DNA from: Leifsonia poae
GTDB lineage: Bacteria > Actinomycetota > Actinomycetes > Actinomycetales > Microbacteriaceae
Assembly: GCF_027921845.1 (NCBI RefSeq)
Contig: NZ_BSEN01000012.1
Location: 1 to 64,000, forward strand
DNA length: 64,000 nt
Reading direction: 5' to 3'
Shown piece after piece: positions 9,137 through 17,667 of this stretch. The notes under the pieces were generated by a model, which saw nothing but the letters and a program-made list of their open reading frames with translations, ran no database searches and had not been told where the DNA came from. The first letter of the stretch is position 1, and every line of letters begins with the position of its first letter. The position numbers and the translations under genes were made by a program.

Positions 9137-9963
9137 CAGTAGGTCCCTTCCACGGCCGCCTCGGCCTCTCGCTCCTGGGCGAGCGACTGTGCCCGCGACG
9201 CTATCAACGCCTTCGTGTATTCGTGCTCCGGGCGCAGCAGCACGTCCTCCGTCTCACCCGATTCCACGACTGCCCCGTCTTTGAAGACATAGGTGCGGTC
9301 GGCGATCGTCGAGAGCACGCCCAGGTCGTGCGTGATGAACAGCACGGACACCCCGGTCTCGTCGCGCAGCCGATCGAACAGCTGCAGGATGCCGGCCTGA
9401 ACGGTCACGTCGAGTGCCGTCGTCGGCTCGTCCGCGATCAGCAGTCGGGGCTCGCAGGCCAGAGCGATGGCGATGGCGGCGCGCTGCCGCATGCCGCCGG
9501 AGAACTGGTGCGGGTACGAACGCAGCGCCTTGCGCGGCTCGGCGATCCGCACCTGGTCGAGAAGGTCGACGGCGCGCTCCACGGCCTCCTTCTTGCCGAT
9601 CCCCAGGTGGTGCCGCATGTGCTCGGTGATCTGGGTGCCGATCGTGAGCAGTGGATGCAGTGCCGCCGTCGGATCCTGGAAGACCATTGCGATGCGGTTG
9701 CCGCGCACATGACCGAGGTCGCGCTCCGCCAGCGTCAGCAGGTTGCGATCCTCGAACGTCACCGCCCCGGAGGTGCGCGCGCCCGTGGGCAGGATGCCGA
9801 GGATGGCCGAGGAGGTCATCGTCTTGCCGGAACCGCTCTCGCCCGCGAGTCCGACGATCTCGCCTTCGCCGATGGTCAGGGTGGCGTCGCGCACGACGTC
9901 GACGTAACCCGACGACGTCGGAAGCGAGACCCTCAGCGCGTCGATGGTCATCATCGGCCTCAT
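9136..9963 (-). CDS. Peptide ABC transporter ATP-binding protein (DppD/OppD type)
   Basis: 275 aa ABC ATPase. Walker A is GESGSGKTM, the signature FSGGMRQR, Walker B LLIADEPTTALD and the switch histidine is in FITHDLG, all intact. The C-terminal part carries the HEYTKAL segment of oligopeptide-type ATPases. The ATG at 9961-9963 overlaps the permease stop as ATGA; a second in-frame ATG nine bases downstream (MTIDAL) is a possible alternative start. It forms the ATPase heterodimer with the product of 8303-9136. Confidence 0.92.
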   Translation of the reverse strand: MRPMMTIDALRVSLPTSSGYVDVVRDATLTIGEGEIVGLAGESGSGKTMTSSAILGILPTGARTSGAVTFEDRNLLTLAERDLGHVRGNRIAMVFQDPTAALHPLLTIGTQITEHMRHHLGIGKKEAVERAVDLLDQVRIAEPRKALRSYPHQFSGGMRQRAAIAIALACEPRLLIADEPTTALDVTVQAGILQLFDRLRDETGVSVLFITHDLGVLSTIADRTYVFKDGAVVESGETEDVLLRPEHEYTKALIASRAQSLAQEREAEAAVEGTY

Positions 9964-10865
9964 CGCAGCCTCCCCGTCCGGTTGCGCGGATCCAAGTAGT
10001 CCTGGACGCTGTCGCCGAGCATGTTGAACGCGAGCACGATGGTGAGGATCGCGAGCCCGGGGAACAGGCTGATCCACCAGTTCGAGAGGTTCTGCGAGCC
10101 GAGCGCGATCATGGCGCCCCATTCCGCCGCCGGCGGGCGCGGGCCGAGGCCCAGGAACGAGAGCGCCGCGAGCATCAGGATCGCGTTGCCGAGCTCGATG
10201 GTCGCCATCACCAGTGCCGGGCCGGCGCTGTTCGGGATCACGTCCTTGACGATCGACTTGATCGTGCCCGAACCGAGCAGGTGCCCGGAGACCACGTACT
10301 CCTGCTCGCGAACGCTGAGCACCGAGCTCCGGATAATGCGCGCGTACAGCGGCCAGGACACGATCACCAGCGCGAGCACCGCGTTCCCGGTGCTCGGCCC
10401 GAAGGCCGCCGTGACGGCCATCGCGAGGATGATCTGCGGGAAGGCCAGCACCAGGTCGGCCAGGCGCATCGCCACCGTGTCGACGGCGCGGCCGAGGTAT
10501 CCCGCGAGCAGGCCGATGATGCCCCCGACCAGCAGTGAGAGGGCGACGATCACGACCGCGAGCGGCAGCGAGAGCCTGGTGCCCACGATCACCCGGCTGA
10601 GCACATCGCGCCCGAGCTCATCGGTACCGAACCAGTGGGCCCCGGTCGGCGGCTGCAGATTTGCGCCGACGGTCTTGAGCGGGTCGTACGGCGCGATCCA
10701 GGGCGCGAAGACGGCCAGCAGGGCCCAGATCGCGATGACGGCCATCGAGACGACGGTCCACGGGCGGAGCCAGACGGAGCTGAACTGCGACCGGAGCAGG
10801 CGATCGGTACCGGCACGGCGGCCGGCACGCACGAGGGTCTCGGCGGGAGGGGGCATAGCGGTCAT
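9960..10865 (-). CDS. Peptide ABC transporter permease (DppC type)
   Basis: 301 aa inner-membrane permease of the DppC family. A short cytoplasmic N-terminus is followed by a first membrane span near residues 38-58, then the family-typical periplasmic loop HWFGTDELGRDVLSRVI and five further spans. The cytoplasmic EAA-like loop that contacts the ATPases is YVVSGHLLGSGTIKSIVKDV. The ATG at 10863-10865 overlaps the DppB stop, giving translational coupling. It pairs with the DppB-like protein to form the peptide channel. Confidence 0.92.
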   Translation of the reverse strand: MTAMPPPAETLVRAGRRAGTDRLLRSQFSSVWLRPWTVVSMAVIAIWALLAVFAPWIAPYDPLKTVGANLQPPTGAHWFGTDELGRDVLSRVIVGTRLSLPLAVVIVALSLLVGGIIGLLAGYLGRAVDTVAMRLADLVLAFPQIILAMAVTAAFGPSTGNAVLALVIVSWPLYARIIRSSVLSVREQEYVVSGHLLGSGTIKSIVKDVIPNSAGPALVMATIELGNAILMLAALSFLGLGPRPPAAEWGAMIALGSQNLSNWWISLFPGLAILTIVLAFNMLGDSVQDYLDPRNRTGRLR

Positions 10866-11884
10866 TTCGATCCGATCCGGGGGTCGACGACGCTGTACAG
10901 CACATCGACGAGCAGGTTGATCAGGGTGTAGACGAGCGCGACGAACAGGGTCACGCCGAGAATCGACTGGAGGTCGAGCGAGAGCGCACTCTTGTAGGCG
11001 TACTGTCCGAGCCCGGGCCAGCTCAGGATCTGCTCGACAAGCACAGCGCCTCCCAGCAGGGACGCCATCGTGAGGCCCGAGACGGTCAGCACCGGGAGCA
11101 GGCCGGCACGGAAGACGTGTCGCCAGGTGATGGTGCGACGCGGCAGACCCTTGGCGACAGCGGCGCGGATGTAGTCCGAGTCGAGGACTTCGAGCATGGA
11201 TGACCGGACGAAGCGCAACAGCCCCGAGATCGTGAGGAACGCCAGGATGGCCACCGGCAGCACGAGGTGCCACGCGGCATCCCAGAACACGTCGAGCTGG
11301 CCGGAGAGCAGGGCGTCCACCGTGTACATGCCGGTGATCGTGGGCGGCGGGTCGAAGCTGTTGCTGAGGCGACCGCCGTTGGGCACCCAGCCGAGCACGT
11401 AGAAGAAGATGTAGAGCGCGACGAGCGCGAGCCAGAAGGGCGGCGTCGACAGACCGGTGAGCGAGAGCACCCGGATGCCGTTGTCGGTCGCGCTGCCCTT
11501 GCGCATCGCCGAGAGGATGCCCAGGCCGACCGCGATCACGATGGCGATGATCATCGCGGGGACGGCGATCTCGATCGTCGCGGGGATGTACTGGCCGAGA
11601 TCCTGCACGACTGGACGATGCGTCTGCTGAGACGTGCCGAGGTCGCCGTGCAGGATGTTCCACAGGTAGCGGCCGTACTGCACGATCAGGGGCTGATCGA
11701 GACCCCACTTCTGGCGGAACGCCTCCCGGATGGCCGGGTCGTCGTACGCCTGCTGCGAGAGGTTCGCCGCCGCCGGGTCGCCGGGCACCACGCTCACCAG
11801 GATGAACGTGACGACGGTGACACCCCAGAGCAGCACGATCGTCGTGAGCACACGCTTCGCGATCGTCTTCACGAGAGGGGGCAT
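10862..11884 (-). CDS. Peptide ABC transporter permease (DppB type)
   Basis: 340 aa permease with the family-typical start: a first membrane span at about residues 10-30 (VLTTIVLLWGVTVVTFILV) followed by VPGDPAAA. The EAA-type loop is YIRAAVAKGLPRRTITWRHV, and five more hydrophobic segments follow. It is the first gene after the binding protein, separated by a 124-nt spacer with a strong hairpin that probably lowers permease expression relative to the binding protein. It is followed without a gap by the DppC gene. Confidence 0.92.
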   Translation of the reverse strand: MPPLVKTIAKRVLTTIVLLWGVTVVTFILVSVVPGDPAAANLSQQAYDDPAIREAFRQKWGLDQPLIVQYGRYLWNILHGDLGTSQQTHRPVVQDLGQYIPATIEIAVPAMIIAIVIAVGLGILSAMRKGSATDNGIRVLSLTGLSTPPFWLALVALYIFFYVLGWVPNGGRLSNSFDPPPTITGMYTVDALLSGQLDVFWDAAWHLVLPVAILAFLTISGLLRFVRSSMLEVLDSDYIRAAVAKGLPRRTITWRHVFRAGLLPVLTVSGLTMASLLGGAVLVEQILSWPGLGQYAYKSALSLDLQSILGVTLFVALVYTLINLLVDVLYSVVDPRIGSK

Positions 11885-11955
11885 GTCAGGTCTTTCGGGA
11901 ATCGCGCGCAGGTCGGGGCTGCGCAGAGCGTGTGTGGAACGGAGGAAGGGGATAC

Positions 11956-11991
11956 GGTGCCGGCGCGCCGCACAGGAGGCCCGCCGGCACC
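11956..11991 (-). terminator. Intergenic hairpin between binding-protein and permease genes
   Basis: A perfect 10-bp stem (GGTGCCGGCG at 11956-11965 pairing with 11982-11991) with a 16-nt loop lies in the 124-nt spacer after the SBP stop codon. There is no U-tract, so it is more likely a leaky attenuator or an mRNA-stabilising 3' structure than a full terminator. Such structures often let the binding protein be made in excess of the permease. Confidence 0.6.
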
Positions 11992-12008
11992 GCGTTCAGG
12001 GGGACCGG

Positions 12009-13604
12009 CTACTTGCTGCTGACCGCAGCGAGGTCGACGGTCCAGCCGGCGGGCGAGTAGACAGCGCCCTTCAGGTTGCCCGCCGCCACGACGATGCCGG
12101 AGTTGTTGGCGAGCGGGATGTACGGCGAGGTGGCGTTCATGACCTTCTGCCATTCCTGCATCGCCGCGCTGCGGGCATCCGCGGTGGTGGCCGCCAGCAC
12201 GGCCTTGCCTGCTGCCACAGCCGACGCGTCGGCGCGCTCGACGGTCCAGCCGGTGCGCAGCGAGGTGCTCGCTCCCGGGGCCATGTTGTTGACCAGCGAT
12301 GCGGCGACCGGATAGTTCAGGCTGTTCGGCGAGAACCCGATCTCGTTCTTACCGGCGGACTGCGAGTCGAGGAAGACGTTGATCGGCTGCGGGGTCAGCT
12401 CGATGTCGATGCCCGCCTCCTTGGCGTCGGACTGGACCTTGGTGACCACGGTGCCGAGGTCCACGCCGCGGTACGTGATGGCCGGGTAGATGAGCTTGGC
12501 CTTGGGGTTGCTGAGACCGGCGCCGGCGAGGAGCGACTTCGCCTGGGCGACGTCGCGCTTGGGGGCATCCGATTCGGGCAGGGCGCCGGCGAACGCGGGC
12601 GGCACGAGACCCGCTGCGGGCGTCGCGTCCTTGCCGAACAGCTTGGCGATGCCCACGTTGTCGATCGAGGCGCGCAGTGCCTTGACGAAGGCCGGGTTCG
12701 AGGTGATCTTCGAGACCGACGGGTCCTGGTTGAGGCTCAGGAAGTACGAGGTGTCGGGAACGCCGGACACCTGCACGGTCGACGGCAGGCCCTCCGAGAG
12801 CGCACCCGACAGGTCGAGCGCCATCTCGTCGCCGGCCGACTTGGTGATCGTGAGCTTCTGGTTCTGCACGTCGACGTTCTGCAGGACGACCCGGTTGTAG
12901 GCGGGAGCCGTGCCCCAGTACTTGGTGTTCGCCTTCAGCACGACCTTCGAGCTGGGGTCGTAGCTGCCGATCGTGTAGGGGCCGGAGCCGATCGAGTGGG
13001 TGTCGAGGTAGGTCCCGATCGTGTCGCTCGTCGCGGCGTCGGCCGCGTCGGTCGCGCCGTGCTTCTTCGCCTCCGCCGAGTTGAGGATGCCCGTGCTCGG
13101 CATCGCCAGGATCGTCGGGACATCCGGGTTGGGGATGTCCGACGTCACCACGACCGTCTTCGCGTCGGTCGAGCTGAATGCGAGTCCGGCGACGGTCTGC
13201 GACGCGCTGCCCTTGAGGTTCTGGAGGCGCTTGAGGCTGAAGACGACGTCGTCTGCGGTCAGCTTGCTGCCGTCGGAGAAGGTCACGTCGTCGCGCAGGT
13301 GGAAGGTGAACGTTTTCGCGTCGGACGAGGAGTCGAACGACGAGGCGAGGTCGGGCTGGATCTTCGAGACGTCGGAGCCGGCGAAGGTGACGAGCGTGTC
13401 GTAGATGCTGTGCACCGCGGTCGCACCGGTCTGCTCGTAGACCATTCCGGGGTCCAGCGTCTTCAGCACGAACGAGGTGTCGACTGTCAGGGTCTTCGAT
13501 CCGCCGCCAGCGGACGAGGAGGTACCCGCGCATGCAGTGAGCGCCATCGGGATCGCGGCGAGACCCGCAACGACCGCGAGCACTCGTTGAGATTTGTTCA
13601 TCAT
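12009..13604 (-). CDS. Peptide ABC transporter substrate-binding lipoprotein (DppA type)
   Basis: 531 aa SBP_bac_5 protein and first gene of the peptide operon. The N-terminus has a lysine, a hydrophobic stretch and the lipobox LTAC with Cys about residue 25, followed by a Gly/Ser linker, so it is a surface lipoprotein. Family landmarks include VTFSDGSKLTADDVVFS and a YWGTAPAYN segment. It starts at ATG 13602-13604 (tandem ATGs); the divergent XRE-cupin regulator gene begins 165 bp away. It has only modest similarity to the second binding protein at the window start, which points to two peptide specificities in one locus. Confidence 0.92.
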   Translation of the reverse strand: MMNKSQRVLAVVAGLAAIPMALTACAGTSSSAGGGSKTLTVDTSFVLKTLDPGMVYEQTGATAVHSIYDTLVTFAGSDVSKIQPDLASSFDSSSDAKTFTFHLRDDVTFSDGSKLTADDVVFSLKRLQNLKGSASQTVAGLAFSSTDAKTVVVTSDIPNPDVPTILAMPSTGILNSAEAKKHGATDAADAATSDTIGTYLDTHSIGSGPYTIGSYDPSSKVVLKANTKYWGTAPAYNRVVLQNVDVQNQKLTITKSAGDEMALDLSGALSEGLPSTVQVSGVPDTSYFLSLNQDPSVSKITSNPAFVKALRASIDNVGIAKLFGKDATPAAGLVPPAFAGALPESDAPKRDVAQAKSLLAGAGLSNPKAKLIYPAITYRGVDLGTVVTKVQSDAKEAGIDIELTPQPINVFLDSQSAGKNEIGFSPNSLNYPVAASLVNNMAPGASTSLRTGWTVERADASAVAAGKAVLAATTADARSAAMQEWQKVMNATSPYIPLANNSGIVVAAGNLKGAVYSPAGWTVDLAAVSSK

Positions 13605-13705
13605 TCTCGGTCCATACTTCCTTGTGATTTCGGAGAACGCCCGGGGCGATAGAGTTCCTGGACGGCTCAGCTGATGGTGCAGGAGGGCGATTTCCGGCAG
13701 CCTAG

Positions 13706-13747
13706 TTCAAGTACATTGAAATTTGTTAATCTGCATTGAACTTGTTA
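13706..13747. promoter_or_regulatory. Putative XRE-cupin operator in divergent promoter region
   Basis: An AT-rich island in the intergenic region contains two direct repeats, CATTGAAATTTGTTA (13714-13728) and CATTGAACTTGTTA (13734-13747), 20 bp apart, so on the same face of the helix. The first overlaps an inverted repeat TTCAA-N5-TTGAA (13706-13720). It lies 22 bp upstream of the regulator GTG and about 100 bp upstream of the transporter operon. Binding here could control both directions. Confidence 0.6.
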
Positions 13748-13769
13748 CACAACGAAGGGGACCAACGAC

Positions 13770-14306
13770 GTGTTGGGAGACAGACTCAAGGCACTGCGGC
13801 TCGAACGCGGAATGACCCTCAAGCAGCTCGCGGAGCTCTCGGGGCTCTCGGTCGGGATGCTCAGCCAGATCGAGAACGGAACCGCCGATCCGAGCCTGGT
13901 ATCGCTCCGCAAACTCGCCGGTGTCTTCGAGGCCGCGATCTCGTCACTGTTCACGGATCCCGATGCCCCGCTCGTGCACGTGTCGTCCCCCGACCAGCGG
14001 CCGACGCTCGGCACCACCGGCGGAGAATTCTTCTACGAGCGGCTCACTCCCGGCCGTGGCGATCTCGAGATGCTGACGGCAACCATCCCGCCCGGCCTCG
14101 CCAGCTCACCGAAGCTGCACGCGCACCCGTCGACGGAATGCGCCTTCGTCATCTCGGGCGAGCTGCTCGTCGAGATCGGCGACACGGAGTACACGCTGGG
14201 CGCCGGCCAGTCGATCACGTTCGACTCCCGCCAGGGCCACCGCTACGTGAACGCCTCCGACTCCGAGACCTCCATCGTCATCGCCGTCACCCCGCCCACG
14301 CCCTAG
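13770..14306 (+). CDS. XRE-family regulator with C-terminal cupin domain
   Basis: 178 aa regulator. An N-terminal XRE helix-turn-helix spans about residues 3-58 (LKQLAELSGLSVGMLSQIENG), and a C-terminal cupin at about 90-175 contains the ligand-binding strands LHAHPSTECAFVISGEL and GHRYVNAS. This architecture is typical of PuuR-like repressors of amine and amino-acid catabolism, in which the cupin senses a metabolite. It starts at GTG 13770 behind a purine-rich GAAGGGGA. It is divergent from the peptide/dehydrogenase operon and is its most likely regulator. Confidence 0.85.
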   Translation: MLGDRLKALRLERGMTLKQLAELSGLSVGMLSQIENGTADPSLVSLRKLAGVFEAAISSLFTDPDAPLVHVSSPDQRPTLGTTGGEFFYERLTPGRGDLEMLTATIPPGLASSPKLHAHPSTECAFVISGELLVEIGDTEYTLGAGQSITFDSRQGHRYVNASDSETSIVIAVTPPTP

Positions 14307-14326
14307 CCTCGCCGCGAGAGGTGGCC

Positions 14327-15514
14327 TCAGCGGCGCAGCAGGCCGTCCGGCCCGAAGGCGAGCCGCGCGAAGCGCTGGCCCATGAGCTGCTGCACGTCGT
14401 CGGCCGGGTGCAGATTGTCGGGCATCGGCATCCGGGCGTTGTCGTCCGCGCCGTACAGCCGCAGGCCGTCGAGGTAGTGCAGGTTCGCGTCCGTGCGGGA
14501 GCGCTCGCCGACGATCCGCAGCAGTTCCGCGCGGATCACGGTGAGGCTGAGCTTGCCCTCGAGCACCTCCGCGGGCGTTCCGGCCGAGATCGTCCAGAGA
14601 TCGCTCCGCGTCGGGTCCTGGATCGTCGGGCCGGCCGACTCCTCGACCGGGCCGCAGAAGATCGGCGAGATCACGAGTAGCGGCGCATCCGGATGGCCGT
14701 CCCGGATGGTGTCGAGGAAGCCGTGCACGGCCGTGCGGAACACGCGCAACCGCATCTGGTCGCCGTTCACGATGTTGATGCCGACCTTCACGCTGATGAC
14801 GTCGGCCGGAGCATCCCGCATCGTTCGCGCCGTGAGCTGATCGAGCATCGCATTGCCTGAGAAGGCGACGCTGGTGAGCTCGACACCGGATGCCCGGGCC
14901 GCGGTCACCGGCCAGGTGCGACTGGTGCGCGTCGCCGCATAGCCGTGACTGATCGACGAGCCGTGGTGCAGCCAGCGCAGCGTGGTCACCGGCGCCGGCG
15001 GTTCGACCGGGGCATCCGCTCTGAGCGCGAGCAGTTCGATCTCGTCGCTGTACGGCAGCCACAGCTCGACGTCTTTGGGATCCGGGCCCAGCCCGGTGAA
15101 GCGCAGCGTGTCCGCCTCGCCCGCGACCACGTAGGCGTCCGGCCGCTCGAAGGTGAAGACGAAACGGTTGCCCGCCGACGAGGGTTGCGCCTGCACCAGT
15201 TCGCCATCGACCACCAGCTCGTAGAGCGCATCCGGCATCGGCGCCGTCTCGCTCTCGATCATCTTGGTGGCGAGCACGTCGAGTTCGATCACCGTCGCCG
15301 TCGTGCGGAACGCGAGACGGATGCCCGCGCTCTGCGACACCGCGGCCAGCATGAAGTCGTCGGGGATCTGCTCCCACTGGGCGGCGCCGAGCCTCCGCGG
15401 GAGCAGGCCGCGTGCGGTCCGCTCGACGCGGATGGCGCCGCGGATCTCGACGGCACCCCCCTCGAGCGGCGCGTCGATCAGGATGCTCGGGTCGGTCGCC
15501 GCCTCGCGGGTCAC
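14327..15514 (-). CDS. SGNH/GDSL-type hydrolase
   Basis: 395 aa protein. The C-terminal two thirds form an SGNH hydrolase: the nucleophile block is HHGSSISHG, the oxyanion block GINIVNGD and the catalytic DNLHPAD block is near the end. The N-terminal part of roughly 170 residues looks like a beta-rich accessory domain. No signal peptide is visible, so it probably acts on imported oligosaccharides, for example as an acetyl esterase. The GTG start (15512-15514) overlaps the glycosidase stop as GTGA. It is the last gene of the sugar ABC operon and converges with the XRE-cupin gene. Confidence 0.75.
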   Translation of the reverse strand: MTREAATDPSILIDAPLEGGAVEIRGAIRVERTARGLLPRRLGAAQWEQIPDDFMLAAVSQSAGIRLAFRTTATVIELDVLATKMIESETAPMPDALYELVVDGELVQAQPSSAGNRFVFTFERPDAYVVAGEADTLRFTGLGPDPKDVELWLPYSDEIELLALRADAPVEPPAPVTTLRWLHHGSSISHGYAATRTSRTWPVTAARASGVELTSVAFSGNAMLDQLTARTMRDAPADVISVKVGINIVNGDQMRLRVFRTAVHGFLDTIRDGHPDAPLLVISPIFCGPVEESAGPTIQDPTRSDLWTISAGTPAEVLEGKLSLTVIRAELLRIVGERSRTDANLHYLDGLRLYGADDNARMPMPDNLHPADDVQQLMGQRFARLAFGPDGLLRR

Positions 15515-17649
15515 TCCTCCTCCACGCGCCCGTCGGCGTGGATCGTGTAGCTGCGTCCGGCCGCCCGATACCCCGTCAGAGTCGCGTCGGGGTCGAGACG
15601 CGCGGCGCATCCGTCGGCCGTCACCGTGCCGTCGATGCCGACCCGCGCCCCGAAGACGGACTCCAGGATCATCGCCACCCACGCGCCCGACGACGAGCAC
15701 GACCAGTCGTTGATGTACGGGAGCTGCGGCGGAGCCTTGCGCGCACCTCCGTTGATCCCGGGCAGGGCCTCCTCCACGAAGTGCGCCTGGCCGGCGGGCC
15801 CCTGGTTCGTCGAGCGCACCAGACCGTCGAGCCACGGGAGCGCGACGTCCTCGGCGCCGAGCGCGATGAGCGAGCGGGCTGCGTCGGCCGGCCACGCCGG
15901 GTACGCGCCGTTCCACTGGTGGTCGGGCCGCACGCTGAAGCTCGCATCCGGATCCCACGGAGAGAGGGCGCGCATCCAGTTGTCGGTCTGCAGGTCGTGC
16001 TCGAAGAACCGCACCATCTCCTGCCGGATCCGCGGGTCGAGATCGGCCGCGATCGTGGTGCCGACGATGTTGAAGTCGTAGCAGTGCTTCACCGGGATGC
16101 GCGTGCCGTCGGGCTGGCCGGCGGCGAAATGGCCGGTGCCGTCGAGGTAGAGCGCGAGCACGTCGGGCAGCAGGCGCTCGGCGTCGGCCCTCAGCCGTTC
16201 CGCCCCGTCGGCGTCGCCCAGACGCTCGCGGAGGTCGGCCGCCGTGCGCAGGTTCCACACGTTCGCGGCGTTGAGGCTCGCCACCTCGTGCGTGTACGAG
16301 CTGACGCATTCGAGCAGGTTGTCGATCTCGCCGTAGTCGGCGAGCGCACTCGCGCCGCGCAGCCCCTTCCAGGCGTCCGCCCACTCGACCACGTGGTCGG
16401 CGACGGGGGCCGCCTCGCGATCGCCCGCTCCGACGAGTTCCTCGAGGAAGCCCGCGTCGCCGGTGTGCCGCACGTAGTCGTCGACGAGGCGCGTCATGGC
16501 GTAGTCGTTCACCGAATACCACCGGCCGACCGGGTCGCCGGTGAGCGAGGAGGTTCCGAAGTGGGTGTGGATGTCGCTGGCGATCCAATGCAGCAGCTGC
16601 CGCCGCATCTCATCCGGATCGAGCATCGAGTGCACGACCGAGCTGAGGCTGTAGTCCCAGATGAAGGTGGTCGTCGCCCAGTAGTGCGGCATCAGGGTGT
16701 CGTAGCTGCGGCCGAGGACGTTGCCGTCGAACTCGCGGCGGAACCAGATCACGCCCAGCGCTCCCCACCAGTAGAGGCGGCGGAGGGTTTCCGAGCTCGT
16801 GGCCAGCGCAGGCAGATGGCCGGAGTACTCGGTGTTGCCGGGGGTGAAGATCGCTGCGAGCTGGCCGTTCCACATGGTCTCGGCAGCCGTGACGGCCGCG
16901 GGAACGTCGGCCGCGACGCGGTCGAACACGGCGACGGCCGCGGCGCGAGTGGTCGCCGTCGCCTGTACGTAGCCGAATCGGCCGGTCGCACCCGGCTCCA
17001 GCTCGAGCACCGTCGACAGCTCACCGCCGCGGCCCGCGCCGCCGATCCCGACCTCGAACTCGTCCACCGGGGTCGGGGGGACAGCGCTCTTGGCGACCCG
17101 CGCCATCCGGTCGATGCCCTGCACGCTCCACGCGGTCTGCCCGGGCGCCGCGAAGAGCAGCCGGTTGCCGTCGCCATCCACCTCGACCTCGTTGCGTTCA
17201 CTCGGCGACTCCGCGTCGCCCCACGACCCGTCGGCACGAGTCACCCGGGCGTTGACCGCCAGGATGAGCGTCACCGATCGAGCGGCCCCGCTCCGGTTCG
17301 TCACACGCACGTCGACCGCGACCGCCGTCTCGCCGGGCACGCACACCGTAGTCGTCTCGATGTCGAGGTCGCCGACCGACGCACTGCGCACGACGCGATC
17401 AGGCCGCCACGCGTGCGCGATCGGGATGCCGTACGACTCGAACACGCGACCGTCGACGAACAGCGCCCCGGTCTGCGCGAGGCCCTGCGAGACCGGAGGG
17501 AAGGTCACCGCCTGCAGCGACACGAGGTCGTGCCCGACGACCGTCGTGCCGAGGAAGTTGGTGAGCCCGGGAGGCGCGATCAGGTCGTCGTAGTGGTGGG
17601 TGATCACGTCGGCGGCGAGGTCGTCGACCGTCGGGATGGTGCGGGGCAT
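15511..17649 (-). CDS. Six-hairpin ((alpha/alpha)6) glycosidase-like protein
   Basis: 712 aa protein with an N-terminal beta-sandwich-like half (to about residue 270) and a C-terminal helical half containing FIWDYSLSSVVHSM, WYSVNDYAMTRLVDDY and NGAYPAWPADAARSL, a pattern of (alpha/alpha)6-barrel glycosidases (GH63/78/95/116-like). I cannot assign the exact GH family or catalytic acids by eye. There is no signal peptide, so it is an intracellular enzyme for imported oligosaccharides. The ATG lies 18 nt after the MalG-like permease, and it is translationally coupled to the SGNH hydrolase, which suggests removal of an acyl group and a sugar from the same substrate. Confidence 0.65.
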   Translation of the reverse strand: MPRTIPTVDDLAADVITHHYDDLIAPPGLTNFLGTTVVGHDLVSLQAVTFPPVSQGLAQTGALFVDGRVFESYGIPIAHAWRPDRVVRSASVGDLDIETTTVCVPGETAVAVDVRVTNRSGAARSVTLILAVNARVTRADGSWGDAESPSERNEVEVDGDGNRLLFAAPGQTAWSVQGIDRMARVAKSAVPPTPVDEFEVGIGGAGRGGELSTVLELEPGATGRFGYVQATATTRAAAVAVFDRVAADVPAAVTAAETMWNGQLAAIFTPGNTEYSGHLPALATSSETLRRLYWWGALGVIWFRREFDGNVLGRSYDTLMPHYWATTTFIWDYSLSSVVHSMLDPDEMRRQLLHWIASDIHTHFGTSSLTGDPVGRWYSVNDYAMTRLVDDYVRHTGDAGFLEELVGAGDREAAPVADHVVEWADAWKGLRGASALADYGEIDNLLECVSSYTHEVASLNAANVWNLRTAADLRERLGDADGAERLRADAERLLPDVLALYLDGTGHFAAGQPDGTRIPVKHCYDFNIVGTTIAADLDPRIRQEMVRFFEHDLQTDNWMRALSPWDPDASFSVRPDHQWNGAYPAWPADAARSLIALGAEDVALPWLDGLVRSTNQGPAGQAHFVEEALPGINGGARKAPPQLPYINDWSCSSSGAWVAMILESVFGARVGIDGTVTADGCAARLDPDATLTGYRAAGRSYTIHADGRVEEE

Positions 17650-17667
17650 GGATGCTCCTAGCTGAGG

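Noticed and set aside
15412-17661. Very long open frames antisense to the glycosidase and similar ones antisense to many genes
   Set aside because: High-GC codon bias makes antisense frames open. They are Arg/Ala/Gly-rich, have no recognisable domains and overlap well-supported genes.
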